Source: an uncultured Lachnospiraceae bacterium
GTDB taxonomy: Bacteria; Bacillota; Clostridia; Lachnospirales; Lachnospiraceae
Direction: 5' to 3'
NCBI GenBank assembly: GCA_947591115.1
Contig: CANQCX010000016.1
Location: forward strand, 1 to 17,768
DNA length: 17,768 nucleotides
Position numbers and translations under genes: made by a program. The notes under the pieces were generated by a model. That model did not search any database and was not told the DNA's origin. It saw nothing but the letters and a program-made list of their open reading frames with translations. Shown here in pieces: positions 7,624 through 14,661 of this stretch. Each line of letters opens with the position of its first letter. The stretch's first letter is position 1.

Positions 7624-7651
7624 ATTATACTATATGTTGTGTCTTTGTCAA
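7624..7651 (-). promoter_or_regulatory. Promoter of the nrdD-nrdG operon
   Basis: On the minus strand a perfect TTGACA (7651-7646) and a perfect TATAAT (7629-7624) are separated by 16 bp. The leader to the nrdD start at 7572 is about 45 bases. Confidence 0.75.
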
Positions 7652-7674
7652 CTAAACTTTTCCATATTTTGTGG
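7627..7674. promoter_or_regulatory. Tandem NrdR-box-like operators upstream of nrdD
   Basis: NrdR represses ribonucleotide reductase genes through pairs of 16-bp boxes (consensus ACACWATATATWGTGT) spaced about 31-32 bp apart. The site at 7627-7642 matches 14 of 16 positions and overlaps the -10 and spacer of the nrdD promoter. The site at 7659-7674 matches 10 of 16, including the GTG half, and lies just upstream of the -35. The two boxes start exactly 32 bp apart, the spacing known for NrdR. The nrdR gene itself is not in the window. Confidence 0.65.
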
Positions 7675-7700
7675 TTTATTTTTTGCTTCCAAATAGGGAG

Positions 7701-7729
7701 TTGACAATTATATTTTCTTATTTTATCCT
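7701..7729 (+). promoter_or_regulatory. Promoter of the ABC exporter operon
   Basis: A perfect TTGACA (7701-7706) and TATCCT (7724-7729) are separated by 17 bp, about 37 bp upstream of the ATG at 7767. It is divergent from the nrdD promoter. No MarR- or TetR-type regulator gene adjoins it. Confidence 0.65.
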
Positions 7730-7766
7730 TATCGAGAGCACATTTTAATAAGAAAGAAGGGATTTC

Positions 7767-9521
7767 ATGTTAAAAACTTTGGGAGCACAGATCAAGGAAT
7801 ATAAGACCGCTTCCATACTTACCCCCATCTTTATGCTGATGGAAGTTGCGATGGAAACGCTGATCCCGCTTCTGATGGCTTCTATTATCGACGATGGCGT
7901 AAACAAGGGCGATACGGCGCACATCTACATCGTTGGCGGATGGATGATCGTGGCTGCCATCCTGTCTTTGACCGCCGGCTGTCTCGGCGCCAATTTCGGT
8001 GCAAAGGCGGCGATGGGACTTGGAAAAAACCTCCGGAAAGGAATGTTTGAAAACATCCAGAATTATTCGTTTGCCAATATCGATAAATTCAGTACGGCGG
8101 GACTGGTAACCCGTATGACGACCGACGTTACCAATATCCAGAACGCCTATCAGATGATCCTGCGCATGTGTATGCGTGCGCCCGCTTCCCTGATCTGCGC
8201 GATGGTCATGTCCTTTTTTATCAGTGCGCGCCTTGCCAGCATTTATCTGATCGCAGTGATCCTGCTGGGCGGCTGCCTGTTCTTCATCGTGCGGCGCGCG
8301 ATGAACTATTTCCAGCAGGCGTTCGTCAAGTACGACGACTTAAACGAGAGCGTACAGGAAAACGTCTCCGCGATCCGCGTAGTCAAAGCCTACGTCCGCG
8401 GCGACTACGAAAAAACGCGTTTTAAAAAGGCCAGCCAGAATATCTACAATATGCTGTTCCGCGCGGAAAACGTCGTCGTCTGGAACGCTCCGCTGATGCA
8501 GTTTACCGTTTACACCTGCATTCTGCTGATCAGTTGGCTGGGTGCGAAAATGATCGTAGGTTCTTCTCTGGAAACCGGCGATCTGATGGCGCTTCTGACC
8601 TACTGCATGAATATCCTCATGAATCTGATGATGCTTTCTATGGTATTTGTTATGATTTCCATGAGTATTGCCAGCGGAAAGCGTATCTGCGAGGTTTTAA
8701 ATGAGGAAAGCACCCTGAAAAATCCGCCGCAGCCGGACTATGAGATTGCGGACGGAAGCATCCGCTTTGACCACGTGACGTTCCGCTACTCCGCTTCCTC
8801 CGAAAATCCGGTGCTGGACGATATCTGTCTGTCCATTGCTTCCGGCGAAACGGTCGGGATCATCGGCGGAACCGGAAGCTCCAAATCCACTCTGGTCAAC
8901 CTGATCAGCCGGCTTTACGACGCGGATGAGGGTACGGTCTATGTCGGCGGAAAAGATGTGCGTACCTACGATCTGGATACGCTGCGCAATCAGGTTTCTG
9001 TGGTTCTGCAGAATAACGTACTGTTTTCCGGCACCATTCTTGAAAATCTCCGCTGGGGCGATGCCAACGCTACGGAGGAGGAATGTATCGAGGCCTGCCG
9101 CCTCGCATGTGCGGATGAATTTATTCAGGGTTTCCCAAAGAAATACGAAACTTATATCGAACAGGGCGGAACCAATGTTTCCGGAGGGCAGAAGCAGCGT
9201 TTGTGCATCGCCAGAGCCTTGCTAAAGAAACCGAAAATCCTGATTTTAGACGACAGCACCAGCGCGGTCGATACCGCGACGGATGCCAAAATCCGCAAGG
9301 CCTTTCGGGAGGCGATCCCGGGAACGACCAAGCTGATCATTGCCCAGCGGATCTCCTCCGTTATGGATGCAGACCATATTCTTGTCATGCATGACGGAAA
9401 AATCAATGGCTACGGCAGACACAACGAATTGCTGATTACCAATGAGATCTACCGCGATGTGTTTGAATCCCAGACGCAGGGCGGCGGCGACTTTGACGAA
9501 GGAGGTGCAGTTCATGCCTAG
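7767..9521 (+). CDS. ABC exporter half-transporter, subunit with degenerate ATP site
   Basis: The 584-residue product is a fused permease-ATPase: six membrane helices over about residues 17-305 and a nucleotide-binding domain from about 330. Walker A is GGTGSSKS (367-374), with Ser372 where Gly is usual. The Q-loop Gln is 415 and the signature is a canonical VSGGQ (471-475). Walker B ends LILDD, so the catalytic Glu is Asp496. The switch His is replaced by Gln527 (IIAQR). These changes mark the partner that builds the non-hydrolytic site in heterodimeric multidrug or lipid exporters such as BmrC and TM287; its intact signature completes the active site of the next gene's product. AGAAGGG precedes the ATG. 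The gene overlaps the next by 8 bp. The exported substrate cannot be told from sequence. Confidence 0.93.
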   Translation: MLKTLGAQIKEYKTASILTPIFMLMEVAMETLIPLLMASIIDDGVNKGDTAHIYIVGGWMIVAAILSLTAGCLGANFGAKAAMGLGKNLRKGMFENIQNYSFANIDKFSTAGLVTRMTTDVTNIQNAYQMILRMCMRAPASLICAMVMSFFISARLASIYLIAVILLGGCLFFIVRRAMNYFQQAFVKYDDLNESVQENVSAIRVVKAYVRGDYEKTRFKKASQNIYNMLFRAENVVVWNAPLMQFTVYTCILLISWLGAKMIVGSSLETGDLMALLTYCMNILMNLMMLSMVFVMISMSIASGKRICEVLNEESTLKNPPQPDYEIADGSIRFDHVTFRYSASSENPVLDDICLSIASGETVGIIGGTGSSKSTLVNLISRLYDADEGTVYVGGKDVRTYDLDTLRNQVSVVLQNNVLFSGTILENLRWGDANATEEECIEACRLACADEFIQGFPKKYETYIEQGGTNVSGGQKQRLCIARALLKKPKILILDDSTSAVDTATDAKIRKAFREAIPGTTKLIIAQRISSVMDADHILVMHDGKINGYGRHNELLITNEIYRDVFESQTQGGGDFDEGGAVHA

Positions 9522-11406
9522 ACCGGCTCCAAGACCAAAACCAAAAATCGATCATCCGTTCCGGCTTTTTGCGCGTCTGATGAAATTTGTGCTGAAGCGG
9601 TACGGAATTGCCTATCTGATCGTTTTCATCGGCATTGTGGGAAGCGTGCTTGCCAATACGCAGGGAACGATGTTTATGCAGACGCTGATCGACGACTACA
9701 TTACGCCTATGATCGGAAAGAAAAATCCGGACTTTACGCCGCTTTTGTATGCGATTGCGCGCGTTGCCGGTTTTTACGGACTGGGCGTGCTTTCGACCTT
9801 TCTCTACAATAAGGTGCTGATCTACATCTCGCAGGGAACCATTCGGGATATGCGCGACAACCTGTTTTCCCACATGCAGGATCTTCCGATCCGGTATTTC
9901 GACACGCATTCCCATGGCGATATCATGTCCGTCTATACCAACGACATCGATACGCTGCGCCAGATGATCAGCCAGAGTATTCCGCAGCTTGTCAACAGCG
10001 CGGTTACGATCATCAACGTATTGATCTTTATGATCATTTTGAATATACCGCTTACGATCCTGACGCTGATCATGGTCGGCATTACGACGCTGGTCACGAA
10101 GAAATTCGCCGGCTTCAGCAGCCGCTATTTCCTTTCGCAGCAAAAGGATCTTGGACGCGTCAACGGCTTTATTGAAGAAATGTTAAGCGGTCAGAAGGTC
10201 GTAAAGGTTTTTACGCATGAAAAGGAAAACATTGAAGCGTTCAACGAATTAAACGACCGGCTGTTTGACAGCGCCTACCACGCGAACTGCTACGCCAACT
10301 ATCTGGGACCGGTCAACGCGCAGATCGGCAATCTGAGCTATGTGCTGTGCGCAATGGCGGGCGGTCTGCTTGCCTTAACCGGCTTCGGCGGCTTTACGCT
10401 TGGCAAGCTTGCCAGTTTTTTGACCTTTAACAAAAGCTTTAACATGCCGATCTCACAGGTCAGTATGCAGTTAAACAGCATCATTATGGCGCTTGCCGGA
10501 TGCGAGCGTATTTTCGCTCTTTTAGACGAGGAACCGGAAGCGGACAACGGATATGTAACGCTGGTCAACGCCAAAGAAGAAAACGGCGTCCTGACGGAAA
10601 CGCCGGAGCGTACCGGACTCTGGGCATGGAAGCATGTTCATCAAGCGGATAAAAGCGTGGATTATGTGCGTCTGACCGGAGATGTGGTATTTGACGATGT
10701 GGATTTCGGATATGATCCGGATAAGATCGTACTGCACAACGTAGACCTCTATGCAACGCCGGGACAGAAGATCGCGTTCGTCGGTTCGACCGGCGCGGGA
10801 AAAACGACGATTACCAATCTGATCAACCGGTTTTACGACATTCAGGACGGCAAGATCCGCTACGACGGCATCAACATCAATAAGATCAAAAAAGCCGACC
10901 TGCGCCACTCTCTTGGCATTGTACTTCAGGATACGCATTTGTTTACGGCTACCGTTATGGATAACATCCGCTACGGCAAGCTGGACGCTTCCGACGAAGA
11001 AGTATATGCGGCTGCCCGTCTTGCCAATGCGGACGGCTTCATCCGCCAGCTTCCGAACGGCTATCAGACGATCCTGACGCGGGACGGAGGCAACCTCAGC
11101 CAGGGACAGCGCCAGTTGATCGCCATTGCGCGCGCCGCGATCGCCGATCCGCCGGTACTGATTCTGGATGAAGCGACCAGCTCCATCGATACCCGTACCG
11201 AACGTATCGTTCAAAACGGCATGGATAAACTGATGGCGGGCCGGACGACGTTTGTCATCGCCCACCGGCTTTCTACCGTCCGCAACAGCGATTGCATCAT
11301 CGTGCTTGAGCAGGGACGCGTCATTGAACGCGGAAACCACGATCATTTGATCTCTCTCAAAGGCAGGTATTATCAGCTATACACCGGAAATCCGGCGCAG
11401 ACTTAA
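9514..11406 (+). CDS. ABC exporter half-transporter, catalytic partner
   Basis: The 630-residue product pairs with the preceding gene. The frame is open from 9442, but the ATG at 9514, preceded by AAGGAGGTGCAG, is the right start; it lies 8 bp inside the preceding gene. A Pro- and Lys-rich tail (MPRPAPRPKPK) precedes six helices over about residues 30-330. An extra linker of about 45 residues (roughly 345-390, with a WAWKHVH segment) precedes the ATPase, as seen in BmrD/LmrD-type subunits. Walker A is GSTGAGKT (424-431), the Q-loop Gln is 472, Walker B has the catalytic Glu553 and the switch His is 584. The signature is LSQGQ (528-532), degenerate at its third position. Thus this chain provides the complete hydrolytic half-site and the poor signature, the exact complement of its partner. 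It is convergent with the esterase gene, 12 bp apart. Confidence 0.93.
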   Translation: MPRPAPRPKPKIDHPFRLFARLMKFVLKRYGIAYLIVFIGIVGSVLANTQGTMFMQTLIDDYITPMIGKKNPDFTPLLYAIARVAGFYGLGVLSTFLYNKVLIYISQGTIRDMRDNLFSHMQDLPIRYFDTHSHGDIMSVYTNDIDTLRQMISQSIPQLVNSAVTIINVLIFMIILNIPLTILTLIMVGITTLVTKKFAGFSSRYFLSQQKDLGRVNGFIEEMLSGQKVVKVFTHEKENIEAFNELNDRLFDSAYHANCYANYLGPVNAQIGNLSYVLCAMAGGLLALTGFGGFTLGKLASFLTFNKSFNMPISQVSMQLNSIIMALAGCERIFALLDEEPEADNGYVTLVNAKEENGVLTETPERTGLWAWKHVHQADKSVDYVRLTGDVVFDDVDFGYDPDKIVLHNVDLYATPGQKIAFVGSTGAGKTTITNLINRFYDIQDGKIRYDGININKIKKADLRHSLGIVLQDTHLFTATVMDNIRYGKLDASDEEVYAAARLANADGFIRQLPNGYQTILTRDGGNLSQGQRQLIAIARAAIADPPVLILDEATSSIDTRTERIVQNGMDKLMAGRTTFVIAHRLSTVRNSDCIIVLEQGRVIERGNHDHLISLKGRYYQLYTGNPAQT

Positions 11407-11418
11407 AAAAACCGGCTG

Positions 11419-12396
11419 TTACTCCTGCCCCAGTACTTCAATGAACTTTCCGACCTCCGCCCATGCCCGTTTGGATTCCGGAATCGCAAGGTATGCCATC
11501 TGGAACACATGAAACATGCCTTCATAGATGCTCAGGCGTACCTTGATTCCCTGCGAACGCGCTTTGGCGGCAACGGAAACCGAGTCGCTTAAAAGCATTT
11601 CCAGAGAACCGACCTGAATCAGCATCGGCGGAAACTGGCGGAAATCCCCAAACAGCGGGGAAATATAACAGTCCATCGGATCGTGGTCTTTTGCATACGC
11701 ATTCAGATAGATCAGACTCTCTCTTGTATTTCCAAAGAGGGGGTCTTTTTCGTAATTTGTTTCATAGGATTCTCCGCTTGCCGTCAGATCCGTCCAGGGA
11801 GACATGGCGACGATTCCGCCGGGCATCGGCATATGATGATCCTTGATATACATGGTCAGCGCCATTGCCAGACCTCCGCCCGCCGAATCGCCCGCGAGGA
11901 GGATCTGATCCCCGAACCATCCCTGCTCCAAAAGCCAGCGGTAGGAAGCCGCCGCATCCTCCAGCGCAGCCGGAAACGGATGCTCCGGCGCGACGCGGTA
12001 ATCCGGCGTCAGCACGCTGCAGCCATGGCTGACTTCATTATACAGTCCGGCAAACACATAGTAGGCATTGCGTACGGCTCCGACATAACCGCCTCCATGA
12101 AGCTGCAAAATAATCCGCTGGGGATTGACGTTTTCTTTGGATTCCAGAAGTTTCATCGTAAAATCGCCCATGTCAATATGCGTCATGGTAAAACAGTCCG
12201 GTACCTTCCAGGGCGGTTCGTTTAACTTTTTCCGCAGCTCGCCGGATTTGATCTTCTTTCCGATAGCAAAATCATTCGTCAGATGCCCCATCAGCTCTCC
12301 GATGACGCGCCCCCGCACGCTGACCTCGCTCTCTTTCTCTTTTTCTTTCTCTTTTTCTTTCTCTTTCTCGTTTTCTTTTTCTTTTTCCTGCTCCAT
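11419..12396 (-). CDS. HSL-type alpha/beta hydrolase (esterase) with Lys-Glu repeat N-terminus
   Basis: The 325-residue product belongs to the hormone-sensitive lipase class. HGGGY (100-104) forms the oxyanion hole, GDSAGG (169-174) carries nucleophile Ser171, His296 (GMFHVF) is the catalytic His, and Glu266 or Asp271 in SLEMLLSD should be the acid. Such enzymes cleave short acyl esters. A longer upstream frame exists, but the ATG at 12396 overlaps the stop of the preceding gene as TAATG, which points to translational coupling, so the protein begins MEQEKEKENE. Residues 2-23 are nearly all Glu and Lys, an unusual charged tail coded by a purine tract. There is no signal peptide, so it is cytoplasmic or held at the membrane by a partner. 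It is last in an operon with the acyltransferase and zinc-ribbon membrane protein. The substrate is unknown. Confidence 0.9.
   Translation of the reverse strand: MEQEKEKENEKEKEKEKEKEKESEVSVRGRVIGELMGHLTNDFAIGKKIKSGELRKKLNEPPWKVPDCFTMTHIDMGDFTMKLLESKENVNPQRIILQLHGGGYVGAVRNAYYVFAGLYNEVSHGCSVLTPDYRVAPEHPFPAALEDAAASYRWLLEQGWFGDQILLAGDSAGGGLAMALTMYIKDHHMPMPGGIVAMSPWTDLTASGESYETNYEKDPLFGNTRESLIYLNAYAKDHDPMDCYISPLFGDFRQFPPMLIQVGSLEMLLSDSVSVAAKARSQGIKVRLSIYEGMFHVFQMAYLAIPESKRAWAEVGKFIEVLGQE
12329..12393. repeat. Polypyrimidine/polypurine simple repeat coding for Lys-Glu
   Basis: A nearly pure CT tract on the plus strand holds two perfect copies of a 12-bp unit, TCTCTTTTTCTT (12336-12347 and 12348-12359), and degenerate copies on both sides. 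On the coding strand it reads alternating GAG/GAA and AAA codons. Gain or loss of 6- or 12-bp units keeps the reading frame, so length variation would change only the charged tail of the esterase. Confidence 0.85.
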
Positions 12397-13061
12397 TATA
12401 AATGAAATCTCCGTTTCAGCTCCGCTCTTGCCCGCCGGTCGCCCAGAATCAGGGTTCCCAGAAAGATTAAAATCGAAATCGCCATCGCGATGATCGCAAG
12501 ATACGGAAAATTGATTTTTCCGATTGCCAGAAGCACTGTCGGAAGAATACTCAATAAAATCGTAAAGATCTGCAGCATCATATAACTCTGCCAGTTCCGG
12601 CGGTTTACGATCATAAGAACCAGAATGCCGGCATCCAGAAACAAAATTCCGGAAGGAAGCACATAGTTTAACGACCATCCGCGGTATCCGGTCAGATAAT
12701 CGATTCCCCAAAGCACCCATATGGCAATGACCGTCAGGCTGACGCTCTTAAACAGATAGCCGGAGGCGCCGACCACCGCCAGACGCAGCACCACGTTTCC
12801 GTAGAGCAGGATCAAACCCACGATCAGGCTCCACAAAAGATGCGTATCCGTCCACCAATTGATCAGCACCAGAATGCTTTCCGCCGCAATGGACAAAAAC
12901 AGCACCAGATTTTCCAAAAAGCGGAACCGGCGCACGACTACGCGGGCGTTCGGGTACATCGCCGTCCTTTTTTCTTTTTCGGATTCCAGAACGCATTTAC
13001 AAAGCGGACAGTAATCCGTATCATCCAATATTTCTACCTTACAATTCTGACATCTACTCAT
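12396..13061 (-). CDS. Zinc-ribbon multi-pass membrane protein (DUF6320-like)
   Basis: The 221-residue product starts with a small zinc ribbon: Cys4, Cys7, Cys18 and Cys21 (CQNC, then CPLC). About six hydrophobic helices follow between residues 48 and 210, and it ends in a basic tail (RRARAELKRRFHL). I recall this architecture as DUF6320, often beside alcohol acetyltransferase-like and alpha/beta hydrolase genes; no biochemical role is known to me. The frame is open to a TTG at 13082, but the ATG at 13061 has GGAG 8 bp upstream and overlaps the preceding stop by 8 bp (ATGAGTAG), so I take 13061. Its own stop overlaps the esterase start. The tight overlaps suggest the three proteins are made in fixed ratio and may act as one membrane complex; this is inference. 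Confidence 0.82.
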   Translation of the reverse strand: MSRCQNCKVEILDDTDYCPLCKCVLESEKEKRTAMYPNARVVVRRFRFLENLVLFLSIAAESILVLINWWTDTHLLWSLIVGLILLYGNVVLRLAVVGASGYLFKSVSLTVIAIWVLWGIDYLTGYRGWSLNYVLPSGILFLDAGILVLMIVNRRNWQSYMMLQIFTILLSILPTVLLAIGKINFPYLAIIAMAISILIFLGTLILGDRRARAELKRRFHL

Positions 13062-14346
13062 AATACACTCCGTTTGTCTCAATTCCTACTTCCACTCCGT
13101 CCGAGGCGATCTGCCGGAAAAAGGCGCGCTGCACCGAGGCATCGGAAAAAATGGAGCTGAACGAAAATACCAGCGTATCTCCAAACGAACAGATCGTGCC
13201 CTTTAAAGACTGTCCCTTCGACATGGCGATAAACGAATGAAACATCTCGATATAAGGACGGTATGCCTCCGCCGTCTGCACATTTCCGATATTTGTGATC
13301 GTCGCCGTATTGGCCAGCGCTGAGCGCGTATACACCAGACGCATGGCGATATTTTTCAGAAGCAGCGGGATCGGACGCATCAGAAAATTCAACTGGTTTG
13401 ACACGCTGTAGGAAAACAGATCCTCCAAATGCTCTTTGGTAATCTGCTTCCGCAATCCTTCCTTTACTGCAGAAAGCACCTCCTCAAACGTATGCTCTGC
13501 ATTCGTCGGGCGAAACTCCGCCGACACCATGATAAAGAAATTTTTGGTCGTAACCGAGTCAAAAAAAGGCCGCAGGTTGACCGGTACCGCTACGCGTATC
13601 GGACGTTTGGAGGGCATTTTATGAAGACATTCCTCATAGACGCTCCAGATAAACACCGCTACGAGATATTCGTTGATCGACACGCCGTACCTGTGCGTAA
13701 CCTCTTTCAGGGAAGAAATCGGCATCCTGCCATGCATAACGCCGAATTCGCCCGCCGGAAGCTTGTCCTCCTTGATCAGATACGCTTTTTCTTTTTCAAA
13801 TCCGCTGGGCTTGCTTTGCTTGTAATTGCGGATAAAACTGTCTTCCCGATTCAGGGAGGTATTCTGGCTTAACGTATCTCCCGCGATCTCCCGAAGCTTC
13901 GGATGCGTCAGGCGCAGATACTGATACGTCAGCTCCTTCAAAAAGTTCAGTCCGCCCATACCGTCCGTCAGCACATGGAATACTTCCAGATTGATGCGTC
14001 TGCCGTAGTAGCTTACCCGAAACAGATAACTGCGGTTCTTATTCGGTTTAATAAAGCGGCATGGAAAATTGACCTCCTCCGTTACCTTCGGCGCCGGTTT
14101 TCCGTTTTCCTCAAAATAATACCAGAAAACACCCATCCGAAGCCGCACATTAAAGCCGTCAAATTTCGGCAGCACCATATCCAGCGCCTGCTGCAGCAGA
14201 TCCGGCCGGATCTCCTCCTTCAGCGTAACGCTGATCCGGTATACGTTGGTCATGCTCTCCCCTGCAATGACCGGAAACAAATGCGCGGTATTGTCCAGCT
14301 TGTCCCACCGGATCGGTCTGGATGCGCTTTCACTCTTTTTACCCAT
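13054..14346 (-). CDS. Condensation-superfamily acyltransferase (alcohol acetyltransferase-like)
   Basis: The 430-residue product has the fold signature of the CoA-dependent acyltransferase superfamily (alcohol acetyltransferase, WS/DGAT, condensation domains). HVLTDG at 124-129 is the HxxxDG active-site motif, with His124 as general base and Asp128 structural. VPVNLRPFF around 254-262 is the conserved strand of the second half. Such enzymes move an acyl group from CoA or a carrier to an alcohol or amine. There is no membrane helix or carrier domain, and no polyketide or peptide synthetase gene is near, so a role in natural-product assembly is unlikely. It is first in a three-gene overlapping operon whose last gene is an esterase, so the pair could add and remove the same ester; this is inference. 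The ATG at 14346 has AGGAA 6 bp upstream. Confidence 0.82.
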   Translation of the reverse strand: MGKKSESASRPIRWDKLDNTAHLFPVIAGESMTNVYRISVTLKEEIRPDLLQQALDMVLPKFDGFNVRLRMGVFWYYFEENGKPAPKVTEEVNFPCRFIKPNKNRSYLFRVSYYGRRINLEVFHVLTDGMGGLNFLKELTYQYLRLTHPKLREIAGDTLSQNTSLNREDSFIRNYKQSKPSGFEKEKAYLIKEDKLPAGEFGVMHGRMPISSLKEVTHRYGVSINEYLVAVFIWSVYEECLHKMPSKRPIRVAVPVNLRPFFDSVTTKNFFIMVSAEFRPTNAEHTFEEVLSAVKEGLRKQITKEHLEDLFSYSVSNQLNFLMRPIPLLLKNIAMRLVYTRSALANTATITNIGNVQTAEAYRPYIEMFHSFIAMSKGQSLKGTICSFGDTLVFSFSSIFSDASVQRAFFRQIASDGVEVGIETNGVYYE

Positions 14347-14384
14347 AATTGTTCCTAAATCCTTTACATACTTTCATCAATCCG

Positions 14385-14413
14385 ATTATACGGTATTCCC
14401 TCCGCTTTGACAA
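14385..14413 (-). promoter_or_regulatory. Promoter P2 of the acyltransferase operon
   Basis: On the minus strand TTGTCA (14413-14408) and a perfect TATAAT (14390-14385) are separated by 17 bp, 38 bp upstream of the acyltransferase start. It lies downstream of the leader terminator, so it could run independently of the operators. Confidence 0.65.
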
Positions 14414-14439
14414 CAGTGGGAAACATGATCCTGTCATAC

Positions 14440-14468
14440 AAAAATAGAGAGAACAGATGTCCTCTCTA
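14440..14468 (-). terminator. Terminator inside the leader of the acyltransferase operon
   Basis: A 7-bp perfect stem, TAGAGAG (14445-14451) with CTCTCTA (14462-14468), has a 10-base loop that can pair partly further. Five T follow on the minus strand (complement of 14440-14444). No minus-strand gene lies directly upstream, so it must end a short leader transcript. Confidence 0.6.
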
Positions 14469-14519
14469 CCCTGCTATCAAAATCATACTCCCCTTTATGA
14501 TTTCCATATAAAGCCGTCT

Positions 14520-14532
14520 CTGGTATAACCAG
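14520..14532. promoter_or_regulatory. FadR/GntR-type operator 1
   Basis: CTGGT-ATA-ACCAG is a perfect inverted repeat with a 3-bp centre. The arms and spacing equal those of the E. coli FadR box (CTGGT-N3-ACCAG). It lies about 10 bp downstream of the start expected from P1, where a bound repressor would block transcription. Confidence 0.7.
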
Positions 14533-14549
14533 ATTCATACTCTATGTTG

Positions 14550-14578
14550 AAAATACCATATTTTTTTCAAATAGTCAA
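14550..14578 (-). promoter_or_regulatory. Possible leader promoter P1
   Basis: On the minus strand TTGACT (14578-14573) and TATTTT (14555-14550) are separated by 17 bp. The half-site ATACCA/TGGTAT (14553-14558) overlaps its -10, and operator 1 follows directly. The -10 is weak, so confidence is moderate at best. Confidence 0.4.
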
Positions 14579-14586
14579 GAAAAACC

Positions 14587-14615
14587 TTGATTTTCTGTTT
14601 ATTTTTTTGTAATAT
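14587..14615 (+). promoter_or_regulatory. Promoter of the GntR/FadR-type regulator gene
   Basis: TTGATT (14587-14592) and TAATAT (14610-14615) are separated by 17 bp. Transcription would start near 14622, with operator 2 at about +10 to +20, which predicts autorepression. Confidence 0.5.
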
Positions 14616-14630
14616 ATCTATGTTGGTATG

Positions 14631-14641
14631 TGGTATAACCA
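14631..14641. promoter_or_regulatory. FadR/GntR-type operator 2
   Basis: TGGT-ATA-ACCA repeats the 11-bp core of operator 1 exactly, 110 bp away. A further half-site TGGTAT (14624-14629) precedes it by 7 bp in direct orientation. It sits between the gntR promoter and its ribosome binding site. Confidence 0.68.
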
Positions 14642-14661
14642 AAACCAGTTAGGAGGAAAAA

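Larger units (their letters stand above)
14347..14661. other. 315-bp divergent control region
   Basis: The region holds no credible gene. In order it contains promoter P2 for the acyltransferase operon (14385-14413), a minus-strand terminator (14440-14468), operator 1 (14520-14532), an upstream minus-strand promoter P1 (14550-14578), the gntR promoter (14587-14615) and operator 2 (14631-14641). Extra half-sites are seen at 14553-14558 (ATACCA) and 14624-14629 (TGGTAT). Confidence 0.6.

Noticed and set aside
9442..9513. 24-codon upstream extension of the second ABC gene.
   Set aside because: No ribosome binding site at 9442, and the extension overlaps the first ABC gene by 80 bp; AAGGAGG stands correctly before the ATG at 9514.
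11380..11420. CCGGAAATCCGG as a terminator between the convergent ABC and esterase genes.
   Set aside because: The stem is only 4-5 bp with almost no loop and no T run follows, so it is not a credible terminator.
12397..12720. N-terminal extension of the esterase frame of about 108 residues.
   Set aside because: It lies wholly inside the zinc-ribbon membrane protein gene in another frame, has no ribosome binding site, and the TAATG overlap at 12396 gives a natural start.
14466..14486. A six-codon open frame (Met-Ile-Leu-Ile-Ala-Gly, stop) on the minus strand ending at the base of the leader terminator, with AAAGGGGAG before it, like an attenuator leader peptide.
   Set aside because: The Shine-Dalgarno is only about 3 bases from the ATG, too close, and the frame is too short to judge. 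Mentioning the leader terminator is enough without claiming a peptide.
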